A DNA stretch of 64,000 nucleotides from Lumbricus terrestris (GCA_949752735.1 OX457053.1:1572584-1636583); one strand, 5' to 3'. Positions 1 to 13,194 are shown, numbered from the stretch's first letter. Notes: generated from the letters alone by a model not told the origin. A program made the numbers and translations.

Positions 1-228
1 GAATTATTTTAATTGCAAGCGCGCCTAATGGACGGTTACAATGTATATAAAAGCGTCTGAAGCTTTCAAACGTGACTTCCGATAATAATAATAATAATCT
101 TCGTTTAATAACTCAATCTGACAAACCGCAGAATGACATAGATGACATTACGGTACTAAAAATTAGTCTGCATCAAGGCCTTGATTTTCATGTTCGCGCC
201 CAATCTTATATACATGTAACTACGGCAT

Positions 229-815
229 CCCGTCAAAATAGCCCGGTCAAAATAGCCCCGTCAAAACAGCCCCGTCAGAACAACCCGGGGCCATTTTGTC
301 GGGGACCGACAAAGTCGCGGAAGAATACGCGATTTTAATAGACAGACGAAATTAACGTCTTTTTAAGGAAGCCGAATTGATGAAAATAATGCTTGTAAAG
401 TTTAAGATGGCTTCCGGAAATGATCCCGTTGGTAAATATAACTATTAATAGAAGTCTGATATAGCCTAAACCTTTTCGTCAATCCAGCCTCTATTTAAGA
501 TCAATGAAACCTTCATCCAGCTTCGATTTCTCAGGCGTTTTACCATCCATCCAGCTTCTGCTTAAGATATAAATACCTTTTCTTAAGCGTTATATGACTC
601 ATACAGCTTCTATTTCATATATATTAAAACCTTGATCCCGCTTCCATTTCTGAAGCGTTTTATCACTCATCCAGTTTCTATTTCTGATAAATAAGCTGTG
701 TGAAGGTATTTTATGTCTGAAATAGAAGCTCGATGAATGATAAAACGCTTAAGAAATCGACGCGGGATCAAGGTATTTTATATCTTAAATAGAAGCCGGA
801 TGAATGATAAAATAC
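229..815. mobile_element. TU-like fold-back element remnant
   Basis: About four 14-bp direct subrepeats (gtcaaaatagcccc type) lie at 229-284. They are followed by a long imperfect inverted repeat with arms near 630-686 and 716-773 (ccttgatcccgcttcc paired with its reverse complement). Related words (atagaagctggatga) recur in the fold-back element at 45651-46101. Subrepeat-built inverted arms are the hallmark of sea urchin TU fold-back transposons. The family name is an inference; the right terminal subrepeats are not evident, so the copy is probably incomplete. Confidence 0.55.
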
Positions 816-1190
816 TGACCTTAATAGTTGAACATTTCTGAAGGTCCATGGTAAAGTAGACAAGAACACATAGGCCTATAATAATTACAGCCTTCAATTG
901 CCTCTGACAAGATCGCAAGCACAGAATTTTATGCAAGAATTGCATGAAAAATTATGCATAAGCAAGGCCGACATGATATACAAAAGGGGAATTTAAGTCT
1001 TATAGCAAATGAAAAAACTAACGATAAAAAATAATGATACTTAGGCTATAAGCTTACTCGAGTGCCAAATACTTTTAATCAATCTTCAGTTCAGAGTAGT
1101 TTTATCGATGCTTGTGTGGTTGAATTAAATTGTGCTTTAGGCTATTCTAAATTATTGATTATTAAATAATGATAAATGAATCTATTAAAC

Positions 1191-1430
1191 CTGCTTGAAG
1201 CCACATCCAACACCATGCATACTTTCGCAATCCAACCCAGTAACGGCGACTCGGATCTATCTTGTTGCTGCTTTGAAGAGTGTCCAAATCTCCATCTACC
1301 AGTATTGCCAAATCTGAACCATTCTTGATACATTGATATCTTGCATCAAACCAAGTTCGATGGTCGTTGCTACTCGTTCTGACGCAACATTTTGTCAAGT
1401 TAATGGCATCTTCAGAGTTGCACGAAGAAC
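1191..1430 (-). CDS. L2 exon 4: CTLD B, N-terminal half
   Basis: Acceptor ATCTTCAG, donor GTTTAA, phase 1 at both ends, 240 nt open. It carries TWFDARYQC, NGSDLAIL and RYWVGLR (WIGL-type motif), a classical CTLD N-terminal half. Paralogous to 23099-23335. Confidence 0.85.
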
Positions 1431-4400
1431 CTGAAGATTTCCAAATGCATTTGAATAGTCATAAGCCTTGTCATGAGCCATGAACCCGCCTGATCTATGA
1501 ATCTAAATTGGATAAAATGTCTGCTCTATAGGCATATTATCAAGGCATCTAATCACTGCCTTCACCCAACCCAAATGCTAATAAATAGGAATGCAGCAAT
1601 AGCTTAGTTCCTCTTGTTAGTTTGACGTATTAATGTATACATTTATTTTTAAAAGATGCGAGTATAAGCTAATTTATGTGTCTATAATATTATATTATAA
1701 TTTTAATGTGCACGCTAGTCCTATGTAGGTCTAATGACCACAATAAAAAAATAGTCTTCGCAGTCTCTTCGCCATGAGTTGCCTCACTTGCCTGCCTTCT
1801 CACCATCCCAGTTCCGTAGACGCCATAAGCACTTCTTCGCAGATGCAGCTACTATAATTGCCAGCAGATAACGATGCTGAACAACATACTACATGCTGGT
1901 CTCAGCAATTTGATCATATTATAATTGAGCGCGCTATATAAATTCTCGATTACAATTACATCTGTATTCAGCTCGGCTTCGTGGCACGCACAATGAGTCA
2001 AAAAGTCCACACTAATCGTCTCAATGTCATAATATAACAGTGCCAACTGCTGAACACAAATTATATTGATTGATGACAGCGATGTACTTACAATAACAAC
2101 GTAGGCCCTACTAGTTGTAACAAACAACGGAAATAACTTAAAAATTGAAATTACATACTGATAAGAAATAAAGCTAAACCATGTATAGATATTCGTGTTA
2201 TTGAAAGAATAACCGGTCGACATAACGCGACAGTTAACAAGCACAAAGGAGCAGCGAATAAAGCCTAGTAAACATTCTTATACAGCATCCGTTTGTTTGT
2301 TTGTATGCGTACTTGTTATAGCGCCCCTTCAAGCTCCTTCTACTCAGAGGCGCTCCCGAATGCAGAGCGGACACTGCATCGGAGTTTCACGCCGAAGCGC
2401 TGAGCAATTGTGAGGGAAGGACTTGCCCAAGGTCCTTACGCGGGGAGGTGGATTCGAACCTCGAACCTTCCGGCTTCAAGGCAACGACGCCACCACTACA
2501 CCACCGCGCCCCACGTGTTATGAAGTTTTTATTGTTTTTATTGGTAAGTTCAAATGGATGCGGCCTAGGGCTCAGATTGTATTTACCAGGACGTCTAAAA
2601 GAGAAAAATTTATAAAGAAAATGATCAGTGTCTTTAATTATGTAAAGACCATATCCCATTATCTTTGCAGTCTCATAATTATTGGTGAACGTATTGTTTA
2701 GAAAACTCTTAGTCAGGCGTCATCCCTTAACTGCAGCCCTAATCATAATATGCAACTACAGAGACTTTTGGCCAGTCAAACATATTGTTATTTCTCGGCA
2801 ATCTGAGTTTATTGAAATTCAATAAACAGCTACATTGTAGGTGCAAGGGAAAAAGTGACATTCAGCTATATTTCTGCCCAAAAAGGTTTAAGAAATATGA
2901 GAAATATCCATTCATCATGGCCGTGTCTTTGAAAACCATAGCAAGATCAAAATATACTTCTGTCTGATGCTTTTAAATCTGACCTCAATCCGCAATGTAG
3001 GGTACTTACCTAAAAATGCTATACCGGTATATTTTGTTTTCTCGCATCATAAAGTAAATTTGCTTCAAAAGTGTTTCACCGTAATTGCGTATTGCTTCAT
3101 CTGACGCCTTGGATTAGCCGACATGTCTGCCAATCCTAAACTCACTTATTTAGATAATTAATTTTAGATCATTAAGCATTTTGCATACATATAAATAATT
3201 ATAGGTGTCTAAAATGATGAGTTTCAATCAGTAGTGTACGCACCTGAGTGTTGACAAAGGTACCAGTTTTCATGCTGAGGATTCTGCGCAATATAACTTA
3301 AATTGCCATCTAGGGAAACGTGAGTAAAGCTGCTATGGTTTTGTTCTATTGAAATCATTCCTACAAAAATGAAAATCTGAAAGTTTAATTAAAGAAATAC
3401 TCTGTAATTTCAATCCTAAACATCGCATGCACGACCGATAATTAATTTATTCTTTCTGTTTTCCGTGATTCTTGTTGTCCGAACATTGGACATAGGCCTA
3501 ATATGCTCGTTATTATCCGTCCATCTGACAATCTATCCATCCACACATATACCGGGATATTATACCCATTAGTCCGTCTGCCAATTCACCATCTACCGGT
3601 CTGCAGGGCCGTATTTAACATAGGTCCATTCGGTGCGGTGCACCGAATGCCTCTGAGCCGAGTTTTGTTGCTAACTTATGCGAGTGCAGAGAGTCTCAGT
3701 GTTACTTAGGTCTAAACCTTTTGTAAAATCAGTAAGTGTAGGAAAACATTAATTAAAAGTGTAGCTACTATAAAAACCCTATTATAGGATGATGTAAATT
3801 TCTTTATGATGTTCTAATTTACAGGTGGCGTAGCTTTAGGAAAACCAACGGCCGCTCGAACCACACTACGCCCCTACGGTAACACTTTGCACCGACACTC
3901 GAAGAACCTTAAACACGGCCCTGCCTGTCTGTCTGTCTATCCATCCATTCATTTCATCCGTCCATCCACACAAGCACACATATATCAATCTCCATCCTTC
4001 AATCAAGCCATCAATTCGTCTATCTATCCCTAAACTATCTGTACAATTTACAAAGCGCCCAAAATAGGTTCCAGGTTTCGCGTTTCTTTCAAACACTTAT
4101 AATCCTAACAATAGCAACATCAATTTGTGTATATATATGGCATTCATATAGTGTCCCTTAAAGATGAGCTAACAGACAAACAGCAAGGCCTGAAGTTGAC
4201 TAAGGTTTCAGTGAATTGAATAAGCATCATGCCATAGACAGAGCTCTGCTCCGACTTGAGAGTGTCGCCGGCAGCGCGACGGTCATTTTTGATCGGCGGC
4301 GGCGGCGGCGCGCCGACATACAAATTTGCACCCATTAAATGTCGGCTAACAGACAGGCCTGAAGATGACTTAAGTTTTTATGAATTGAATAAGCATCGTG

Positions 4401-6706
4401 TCATAGATCCATCTATAGATATGCTTAACCCTCTCGCAGAGTGACTCTCATTATGGAAACTTTTGAGAGTAAAGAAATGCATATAAAGTGTGAGAGACAG
4501 GTGTGGATTAGCGTATCTTAAGTTGAGCCCTTAGTGATATCATATTAAGTTGAGTCCTTAGTGATAGACTAGAGGACGGTCATTCCAACACGGAGGGCTC
4601 ACCACAGCAAACGCTCAATGTTACGCCAGAGCGGTCCTAGTCCTGGGAACAAAACGATCAAGACGATCAACAGAGTGCAATAAAAGAGATGATGGTGGGG
4701 ATAATTGCCTTTGCATATAGTTTAAGAGGTTGTTAAGGACATTTGCCAGCTGTGATTTGGAAACCAGAAAGCGTGTCGTGAAATGTATACAATAATTAGC
4801 CATTCCAGGAGTTCAAGGATGTTTGCATGTAATTATGTGCATAGCGAGGGAGTGGAGCTATGATCCTAGCGGAAGTGGTTACGAACAGTTGAAGAGGACA
4901 TGGTTACGCTGAATCGGGAGGACTATAATAAGAAGTGAGTTGAAGACTTGCAGTAGACTATAAGCCCTGCTGACACAGACAAACGCACGAACTCTGGTGT
5001 TTACGACCCAGTCATAGAGACACCGATCGTCTGATGAGACTGAAAAATCGGACGCCACGGCAGGTTACAATGGATCATGGGCGGCGACCTTGAGGGGGAC
5101 AGGGGGACGGTTCCCCAATAAAGGTGCTGGGGAGACGGCCCATGCATTTGCCCCCCAATGTTTGAGCGTCAAGACTAAAAAAAAAGGTCATCAACTTTTT
5201 TGGCGGCGAAAATAGAAAATTTCGCAAAGATTTGGCCCGGATGACTAAAAAAAAAAATCATCAACTTTTTTGGGCGGCGAAAACAGAAATTTTTCCGAGA
5301 TTTTGGCCAGAAATTTTTTCGGCGAAAGATGGAAATTTTTCGGTCCGTCCCCCAAGTCTCCGCTCAGGTCTCCGCCCCTGCAATGGATATGTAGTAGAAA
5401 AGAAAAGAGTTGAAATGAAATGGAATAGGCGTACATAAATATGCGTCCGAAAACGATTCTGACTGACTGAAGACAGCCATAAACGTTCATTATGTGAGGG
5501 ATGCTGCAAAGAATTCCTGCTAGTCATTGTGAGAGCTTTTTTAACATGCAGTTGTAGCCTACACAAACTGTGCAGTTCTAAATGGATTTGTGCAGTTGTA
5601 GAAGAACTTCTTTACAGTTAAAACTAGCAAAAAATGGTCATTGTCCTCCGATTGGACGTAATTTGCCATGGAGGATGAGAAGGAAAACAGGGGTTGTGCA
5701 GTTCTAAATTTTTTCTAAGAACAGCCCTGATTATCGTTTTGCTGTAGGATCCACATCAAAACTATGTAAAGTCACTGAAGATTAACGTGAACACCACACC
5801 TATTTCATTGAATGACTGTCCATCGATCCACGTCCAGTTGGTGAAACTAATCTTCTGCCCAGATGTCCATATTGATGAAATTCCATTTTGATCTTTTAGA
5901 TAGCTTACTAAAGCATCCTGCTCGTTTCGGTTGCATATCACGGGCGGGATAGAATTCAGATCATTGCACGTTTCTACGGCCACAGTCTTTGTCGATGCAG
6001 CAATATCTGCATTGAAATAAGAGATGTTTCTCCAGTTGCGGGCTCCACATATCCTTAGACACGATGTGCACTTGTTAACAATTGCGAGCTCTAGAGTTCA
6101 AGTAACAGAAAAATATTCTATTGTATTAAAAAACTTGAATAGTCATGCCCGAATGTTAAATGTTTCCAAACTTTGTCATTGGCTTTCCGTTGAGGAATTG
6201 AACAGAGCGTTGCACAATAATTTATTTTAGTTAGAGAGAGCCATAGTAGAAATCTCAACTACAGGGAGTCCATTCCAAACAGTGGAGCAATCAACACTAA
6301 ATTGTGCGAAGCTGCACAATTATTATAGAGGTAGACTTACGCGCAAAATAGAACCAGAAGCTCATGATGAGCCGCATGGTAGAGAGAGCTAATGCCACGT
6401 AAAAGTCTCAAAGTCGAGCCTCAGCAGGCGCCATGCAAGTTGGTATCGCCAAACCTGTATGACATTCACCGAGGCAACATTCCAAAGCTGGACATCCCGT
6501 ATGTTAAGAGTAATATTAACATTCTGCTTACAACAGTTCTTTCGGGCAACTCAGTTGAGGCTCTCAAATTTCGACTCAAGGTTTAGTCTTTTCTAAGGTG
6601 TAAACTTAACTTACCTTTGACTGATTGCGTTCTTGTTTAGGCTACGCACCTGTTAGCTGTAATGGCATGTGCTGTGTTACGACGCCATAGAAATTATTGT
6701 CATCAC

Positions 6707-6787
<81 letters not shown>

Positions 6788-7994
6788 CTGCACCTTGAAT
6801 ATGGAACAATCTTTCCTCTGACATCAGAAACTCCACATCGCTGACAACTTTCAAGAAGCATTGAAATATTATTATTATTATTATTTATTATTATTATTAT
6901 TATTATTTTTAAAATAAACCATTTGTTTCCGTAACAAACTCTGCAACACTAATTGGCTGTGCGTGATGAATATTATTATTATTATCATTATTATTATTTT
7001 TTTGCGCCCGAGGTATTTATAATCCCTCAGGCTTTAAAAACAATAAATACTAAAAGCTGTGTTGTTCTGGAGTTAGCGATCGTCGTCACCGGTCGATTGT
7101 GCAAAGGTAGAGCGAAAAGAAACAGCGTTGAAGCGTTGTGTGCAAACAGAAAGACGCTGAAAGAGGTGTGCTGTCTCCTGCGGGTCTCCTGACACCATGG
7201 TCAACCGCCGCCCTAGTTCTGATAAGAACTCCCGACCCTGTGCATTGATGGGACCCAGGGTCTCAAGTGCCACTGGAATGAAGTCGTGTGTATTAGGGAT
7301 TCCTGCGTATTTTGCTGTCTTGGTGGATGCCATTTCAGCTGCTGCTCCAGGTGTTACGGAGGTCAGATGAATATACGAGTTAGCACACGTGTGAACGCTC
7401 GTAGCATCCCATGTCATGTATTTCCCTCTTGACCACGGGATCAACCTTGCCCCATCCGGTCTTTTTCCATCTGTACGGAACAGTCCTGCTGGTTCCTTGG
7501 AACTCGGAACATCTGCTCGCTGAAAGGCTCTCCAGATGATATCGTTTATTGCGAAATGCCTGCTTGTACGCCCTCCAGAAAGTCGACAGACCACTCCATG
7601 ATGTCCTCCCTGGTCAGTCAATGAGCCGCACTGGCACTGGTGTGGCTCGCAGAGGTCCAGGCCAAGGCGAAGGCCTATCGCAACTCTGACGGCCTCATCG
7701 CTGAGACATAGTCCACAGGAGGCCATTGGAAAAACTGCCATCCAATCCCCTGCATGGACGGATGTTACTGCCCGCAGCCTCGCCATGCTGAGTGGATCTG
7801 TCGCTGAGGACCACACCAACGATATTTCTTTCTCTACCAGTGGTCGGTCCCAAGCTTTTTGGGCAGTGATGGACTCTGCCTCTCCGCTCGGGAGCGTCGC
7901 ACTGCGCTCGATGAGTATGTCATTTCTGAATGGATCTTGCCAATCCTCCGAGTGAAGAATTGCGGTTGCAAGATTTTTGGCGATCCATATTATT

Positions 7995-8025
<31 letters not shown>

Positions 8026-8657
8026 TTACTACTACTACTACTACTACTACTACCACTATTATTATTATTATTATTATTATTATCATCATCATCATCGTCA
8101 TCAACATTATTATTATTATTAATCCGATACATGGTGAAACTTCGGAACCTTTTCAATGAGGAAATTATAACACACAACACGCGCCTCAAAAATCAATAGT
8201 CCACGCCTCAGATTCGAAACTATGCAAACTATGTCTAAATAAAATCCATCTACCAGTCGGATGGTCAAAAAGAGCAAGGTCGTGCCCATCAATGGTAGTC
8301 TTCGTCATCGCTTCAACTGAACTTAAGACAGAGAAATTTAATTGACTCCAGTATTTGAAAAAATAATCCACCTACTTGCATTGCGCCTCCGTTATGATCA
8401 ACGCACCAATCGATGGCGATTTAAGATGAATATGAATATGAATACGAATTTATAATCCATCCTAGATACGACGTCAATAAAAGTAGCCTATATATTTCGA
8501 ACCAGTAGGGTGGACAAAGTATACTCTGCTGTAATAGGCTATTTGAAATTATTGGTGAATTTAATAGCTAAAACCAATTTTACTTACCCAAAAGCACGGT
8601 TAACAGAATTTTTCGGCAAATAGACCTGCGTAGATTAGATGAAAACAATTGAGCCAT
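1191..8657 (-). CDS. gene L2: tandem-CTLD receptor, 5' part (3' part off window)
   Basis: Four exons assembled by eye: 8657-8588 (start ATG and signal peptide), 6090-5800 and 3360-3244 (CTLD A), 1430-1191 (first half of CTLD B). Every junction has AG/GT borders and is in phase 1, and no stop codon interrupts the join. Layout, exon phases and residues match gene L1 (13801-53066); for example both CTLD B exons begin GSSCNSE. The second half of CTLD B, stalk, membrane helix and tail should lie left of position 1191. Expected role is a cell-surface recognition receptor; the ligand is unknown. No EPN or QPD sugar-binding motif is visible in the part present. Intron sequence next to exon 3 (catcgcatgcacgaccg, near 3422) recurs in the same L1 intron near 41766, so the two genes arose by duplication. 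A hAT MITE and an RLE-type LINE fragment sit in its introns. Confidence 0.8.
2316..2513 (-). mobile_element. tRNA-derived SINE, family 1
   Basis: Read on the minus strand it starts GGGGCGCGGTGGTGTAGTGG (A-box-like) and carries GGTTCGAATCC (B box), then a body ending GAAGGGGCGCTATAA. A second copy lies at 46445-46625. The repetition and lack of a cloverleaf acceptor stem argue against a functional tRNA. Confidence 0.7.
3244..3360 (-). CDS. L2 exon 3: CTLD A, C-terminal part
   Basis: Acceptor TTTTTGTAG, donor GTGCGT, phase 1 at both ends, 117 nt. It encodes a CTLD terminus ending NPQHENWYLCQHS. The L1 counterpart ends [13 protein letters not shown]. Confidence 0.8.
3604..3923. mobile_element. 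hAT-type MITE
   Basis: 320-bp element with terminal inverted repeats CAGGGCCGTATTTAA and, on the other strand, CAGGGCCGTGTTTAA. The flanking 8-mers ccggtctg (3596-3603) and cctgtctg (3924-3931) match at 7 of 8 positions, fitting the 8-bp duplication of hAT elements. No transposase frame. It sits in an L2 intron and is absent from the paralogous L1 intron. Confidence 0.75.
4100..5780. other. L2 intron 2 remainder, no gene recognised
   Basis: Contains a (CGG)n-rich spot near 4290-4310 and two copies of an actaaaaaaaaa-gtcatcaactttttt-ggcggcgaaaa segment near 5175-5220 and 5240-5285, a local tandem repeat followed by a third ggcgaaa-ggaaattttt copy. These look like repeat debris. No exon recognised. 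Confidence 0.4.
5800..6090 (-). CDS. L2 exon 2: CTLD A, N-terminal part
   Basis: Acceptor ACTCTAG, donor GTGTGG, phase 1 at both ends, 97 codon equivalents open. Key residues are IVNKCTSC, ETCNDLNS, VICNRNEQDALVSYL and IWTSGQ followed by FTNWTW. These align with L1 42331-42627 ([34 protein letters not shown]). IWTSG stands where WIGL-type motifs occur in CTLDs. Confidence 0.8.
6705..6906. repeat. (TTA)n microsatellites
   Basis: Near-perfect ATT/TTA trinucleotide runs at 6705-6787 and 6868-6906, with another at 6970-7000. They generate only poly-Asn, poly-Tyr or poly-Ile frames. Confidence 0.95.
7073..7985 (-). mobile_element. RLE-type non-LTR retrotransposon, C-terminal ORF fragment
   Basis: An open minus-strand frame of about 300 codons. 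In order it shows a CCHC motif (CQCGSLTDQGGHHGVVC), an RH pair (TSRHFAIND), and RPDG followed 14 residues later by WD, as in the PD-X(12-14)-D/E core of restriction-like endonucleases at the C terminus of RLE-type LINEs. The end (LGRRL, FQRLSV, QRFNAVSF) resembles a C-terminal family common in marine invertebrate genomes. The reverse transcriptase is missing; the frame runs upstream into an AAT/AGT microsatellite at 7989-8125, so the copy is 5'-truncated. The 3' end near 7005 runs into an (AAT)n tail. It lies in L2 intron 1 and is not a host gene. Confidence 0.7.
7989..8125. repeat. compound trinucleotide microsatellite
   Basis: Blocks of ATT, ACT, ATT and ATC repeats. Explains the poly-Ile, poly-Leu, poly-Tyr and poly-Ser frames here. 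Confidence 0.95.
8588..8657 (-). CDS. L2 exon 1: start codon and signal peptide
   Basis: ATG at 8657-8655 opens 23 codons ending in the hydrophobic run KILLTVLL, then a phase-1 G and the donor GTAAGT. The L1 counterpart (52994-53066) has the same IC-R-x-x-LLTV core and the same donor, which supports this start. Confidence 0.75.
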
Positions 8658-8775
8658 TGTTTAGTTATGACGAACCATAAAATGAAAATCAAGAGCTCAG
8701 GGATAATAGAGAATAATATCTTTTGTTGTTTAGTGATTGTCCGGGGTACAGCACGATCCAACTGACGTTATCACC

Positions 8776-8840
8776 ACAGAAAACCTATCGGTTGGCTTAG
8801 ATATAGGCTAACGCCCACATTGTGCATTCAACTCCGGGTT
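8776..8840 (-). promoter_or_regulatory. upstream block shared by L1 and L2
   Basis: About 120-185 bp upstream of the L2 ATG. It shares tatcg, ggcttagata, cacattg and attcaactc in the same order with 53202-53265 upstream of L1, and includes an AGATA word. Probably a duplicated promoter-proximal region; factors are unknown. Confidence 0.4.
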
Positions 8841-10020
8841 GTGTTCACTAGGAAGTAAAGTGATCCCAAGTACCGAGTTATATATAATATAATTCCTTTA
8901 GGCTACATTATTGACTTTGAATTGACACCTACTGCTATAATTTCCCACAACCTTAAAATAAACGTGATTGGTTTTTCCACAGCAAATGCACGGCAAAGCA
9001 TCCTTGTGCATAATGTATTCGCCAAATTTATTATGATAGAAAAATCTATCTCGGCGCATGCACCCAAATTTTGTGATAAAAATATAGTCCTTTTATTATC
9101 CCCAAAGATTACCGATCCACGTGTATGGGACTAATCACAAGACCAACGAAGCTAAAAAAAACGGTATAAATTGACTGTACAGCAAGGTTAAGTTCTAATA
9201 AATTAGCCTTTATTGTACTCAATTGTAGTGAGGCTGTAGAATTACTGAATAGTTAGTCGAAGAATGGAGGTTCGACTCTCACCAGGGTAGAGTTTTGATT
9301 CGAGTTCTTCAACACCTACGCTCCAGATCCAACTGAGCTATAATTATAATGATGATCCCTGACGGCGCACTGACGGTTGGGAGGAGAAAGGACAGGGCAA
9401 AGGTCAGTGGTCAATCGTCTCATCTGCCGTGGTTTAAGGAAATGAAGTTGCTGACACTTCATAAATATGACTGATGAAGGGCGAGCATAAAAGAACTCCT
9501 CGTCTCTTCTTTCTAGCTTATATTCCCTTCTCCTCAACCGTTTCCTCTTCTACATCCTCTTCTTCGACTTCCTGGTTTACAGCAAACGATTTATCACTAG
9601 ACTAAATACTGATAGAACACACTTTGCTATGTTTCGACTCAGCCATTATCTGCCGCAGAAATTAATAGACCGTTAATTACAGTCTTGTTGAACTGTATGA
9701 CAACCAGATCATGTTGGCCGAATCTTGGAATTTTGTTGATGTGTAACTGGACTGGTAGCCTAGGCTTGCCTCACTTGGAAAGCAGGCTACAGAAATATCT
9801 CCAAAATCAGCCAAAAGAATATTATCATAATAGGTGTCGTCACTGTGGCCATAAAACTATCTTGCATATCTTGTAGATATTATTGCTTGATTTTGTCCAA
9901 CTTGTCGAATTGCAGCTTTGCTTGGTTCCAACTTTTATGCTCGCTTCAATTTTGAGTGAATAGGAGCTTTTACAACATAGGCTATGACATTCGAACTGTG
10001 TTCATGTTACGCTGTTAATA
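8841..10020. other. intergenic stretch upstream of L2, nothing recognised
   Basis: AT-rich unique-looking sequence. A weak tRNA-B-box-like word (ggttcgactctc) occurs near 9270 but no full SINE could be outlined. No convincing exon on either strand. Confidence 0.4.
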
Positions 10021-10025
10021 TTGTC

Positions 10026-10260
10026 GGTGCGCGGACGATTGATCTCCGGACGATTGATCACCGGTTTAGTACTCACTGGAATTTATTAACTAAGGATGAA
10101 GAGAAATGTCGTAATTACCGCTAGTAAAGATAAACATCGTCGGCTTCTGATCATCGCATGATTTATATAAAGCGATATGACACAGACTCAATCTACTACT
10201 TAATGTATTAGATTTGTAACTAACAGAAGCCGACGATATGCATCTTTACTATATCTCTCC
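10026..10260. mobile_element. small fold-back element
   Basis: Two 15-bp subrepeats (ggacgattgatctcc, ggacgattgatcacc) at about 10031-10062 precede inverted arms of about 27 bp: gtaaagataaacatcgtcgg near 10122-10150 and its partner ending ccgacgatatgcatctttac near 10222-10250. Same architecture as other fold-back elements in the window, different sequence family. Confidence 0.5.
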
Positions 10261-10284
10261 GTTCTTCTAAACAGGTTTGTCTTC

Positions 10285-10530
10285 TTGTTCCTCGGTCGCG
10301 CACCTCTATTAGGCCTATGTATGCAGCGACGTGCCCTTTCTGTCGTTGGCCCTGCAACCTGGAATGGGCTTCCTGTGGAACTACGCCTAATGCCTTATAG
10401 AGCATTTGAGACTACGTTCAACTCTGCTCTTAAGACTGCTCTCTTTAGCCGTAGTTGGGTCTGGAGCGCTTCTCAGCAGATGCTCTTGAAGGGCGCTATA
10501 CAAATTTCTGAAATGAAAATGGAAAATTTG
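10285..10530 (+). mobile_element. CR1/L2-like LINE 3' end
   Basis: Plus-strand frame reading RRALSVVGPATWNGLPVELR then FETTFNSALKTALFS, the C-terminal signature of CR1-group LINE ORF2 proteins (RxxSxxGPxxWNxLPxxLR ... F...LKT.LF). It is followed by a short 3' UTR with gggcgctatacaaatttctgaa. 5'-truncated and not a host gene. Confidence 0.75.
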
Positions 10531-11860
10531 TTATTTAGTACATCCATTTGGATCAATGACTTCATACTTCTTTCTCACACTGTTATTGTTGACACAGATG
10601 AAGAGTTGGTGGGGAAATTTATTACTAGGAGGAGCCTGTTGTTGGGAATTTTTGGCTAGTGATGACTTTGTAATTAATCGTCATGCACTCTGGAAATTTT
10701 AGTCAAAGACTGATTTGAGGATATAGAGGAGTGATAATTATTATGATTCTTGGGTTTTTTGCTGACAGCTCTGGAAAGTGAGCTTTGAATAGACTGCATA
10801 ATCTTGAGCTGCGTGGAATTAATATAGGGTAGAGTTGCAGTAGCCTAATCAGGATTTGAATGGACAATGGATGTAACAATGGTTTGTCAGTTTTAGGCCA
10901 CCATTTTTTGAGCGCCACTCGAAAACCAAGCGCAGGGCACCAGCTTATCCACGAGCGCTGTGTCTAGTCAGAAGGCTGATAGCAAAGATTGATCTGGAAA
11001 TTTTACTGGAGCCAAAAGAAAAGCAGTGCCAGAGACCCCAGTGCAAGACGATAGTCGATGAAAACGGATGATGTGTGATCAATTGCATCGAATGTGGCGG
11101 AGAGGTAATTAAGATTCCCGGATGGCCGATTGTAGAGACGAGTTTGTTGTACTGCCATCTTCCCATTGACAGACAACGGTATTATTATTATCACAGTGAA
11201 TGATGTCGTTATAGCCTACTTAACTCGATAGAGGGCACACCAGGATCCAATAGAATGCAAACTGATACTTAAACCACTGTGCTTAAACTCAGGTCTGATG
11301 AACGATACTACAGCTCCCCATTGAACTATCCCAGTTAACCGACGATTTTGATAAAAAAAATATTTTTTCAATTAAAGGTAACATGAAACAAATCATTTTG
11401 TGTAAGCTTAATAGATAGAGAATCTGCAACTCACAATTTTGGATTAAACAATTTAACTACAATTAAACAAGACGATAGCAATTTCAGCGCAAGGTGCTTT
11501 TTTCTCAAACGTCATTTCTTCCTAATTTGATTGAACTAATTGAATTTGAACAAAACATTTTTGAGTTCAAATTAAATTTAAATTAAATCAAATTTGTTGC
11601 ACCCAAAACAATTGCACGCTATTCACTGTAGGCCTACTATGCGATTAAATTTGGAGGGAGGTGCATTTTCTCCCTCTGGACCCAGCCTCCTACGCCTATG
11701 CAACCAGATTAAGCTGTCCGAATCATGAAAATCCGTTGTGGGTGTATTGTGAACCAGCGTCTCATTTGGAAAGAGCACGTACTTTTTTATACAGGAAAAC
11801 ATTATGCATTATCATGATTTTGTGCATGTTTGAAAGTCTATTATAATATTGTCACTTCGT

Positions 11861-12357
<497 letters not shown>

Positions 12358-12359
12358 GC

Positions 12360-13190
12360 TTTAACATGACGAACACTTATTTGGTGTTCAGTGCATCCGT
12401 TTAATATTCATGACCTGAGGATACTTTAACGTAAACTTATTTTAAACAAAGCCCGTCACATACACTGACAACTTCACATTAATCTCACGTTCAGTCTGTA
12501 AGCTTATCCATGCAACAGTCAAGATTAATCGACTAAGATGCAAATGTTTCCATCATGAAAGCGCAATATACATGCACATTGTGCATTGTCTATTGTGAGG
12601 CAAGTATTGTAGCTCTAGGCGTTGCCTACAACATTTATACTTCTCGACTAACAAATTGATAAACGAAGAATAAATCAATTTTACTACAATGCCGCGGTTG
12701 TTGAATTATTAGGCTTCATGATGCAACATTTTAACAAGGAATTTCTTCTCTATCATATGCATGTCACTTTTAAATCGTTATCGGAGCTTTGATAAAGCGC
12801 TTGTGAGTATGCCGGTGTGACTGCATAAAGTGCACCATAGGCCACCATTAGGCAGCTTCTCCTTGCTGAAATAATGTCTTCCCGAAGATTCTGTAATATA
12901 TTGAAGTTTTTCGGTATTACAGCTGAACATTTGGGAACGCATTTTCTTGTACAGTAGCCTAATTTAGCCCCGTAAAAGATAAACTGCCGTTTAAACTAAC
13001 TGGCTATTAAATAATGAAAATAAAATAAAATAATACGATGAGGATGTGGTCTATAAAATTTTCTTTTAAATATTTTCAGCGGGGGTGTGCAATATTCTCT
13101 TACCGTAGACTTTTTTCAGAGTGGGGCAGTTTGTATCGAAATTGAATTTCCATCGGGTCAGAAACTTTTAGGGGAAACTCTGTCACGGGA
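12360..13190. other. L1 to L2 intergenic stretch, nothing recognised
   Basis: AT-rich, with no repeat structure, RNA gene or exon that I can support. Confidence 0.4.
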
Positions 13191-13194
13191 CACA

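Noticed and set aside
2450..2513. Possible tRNA gene
   Set aside because: A and B boxes are present but the unit is repeated at 46445-46625 with a common body, and there is no proper acceptor stem. It is a SINE.
8186..8371. Minus-strand frame with DGHDLALFDHPT resembling a CTLD N-terminal half
   Set aside because: No cysteine and no acceptor that keeps phase over the whole segment, and no counterpart in L1. Could be a relic exon, but not supported.
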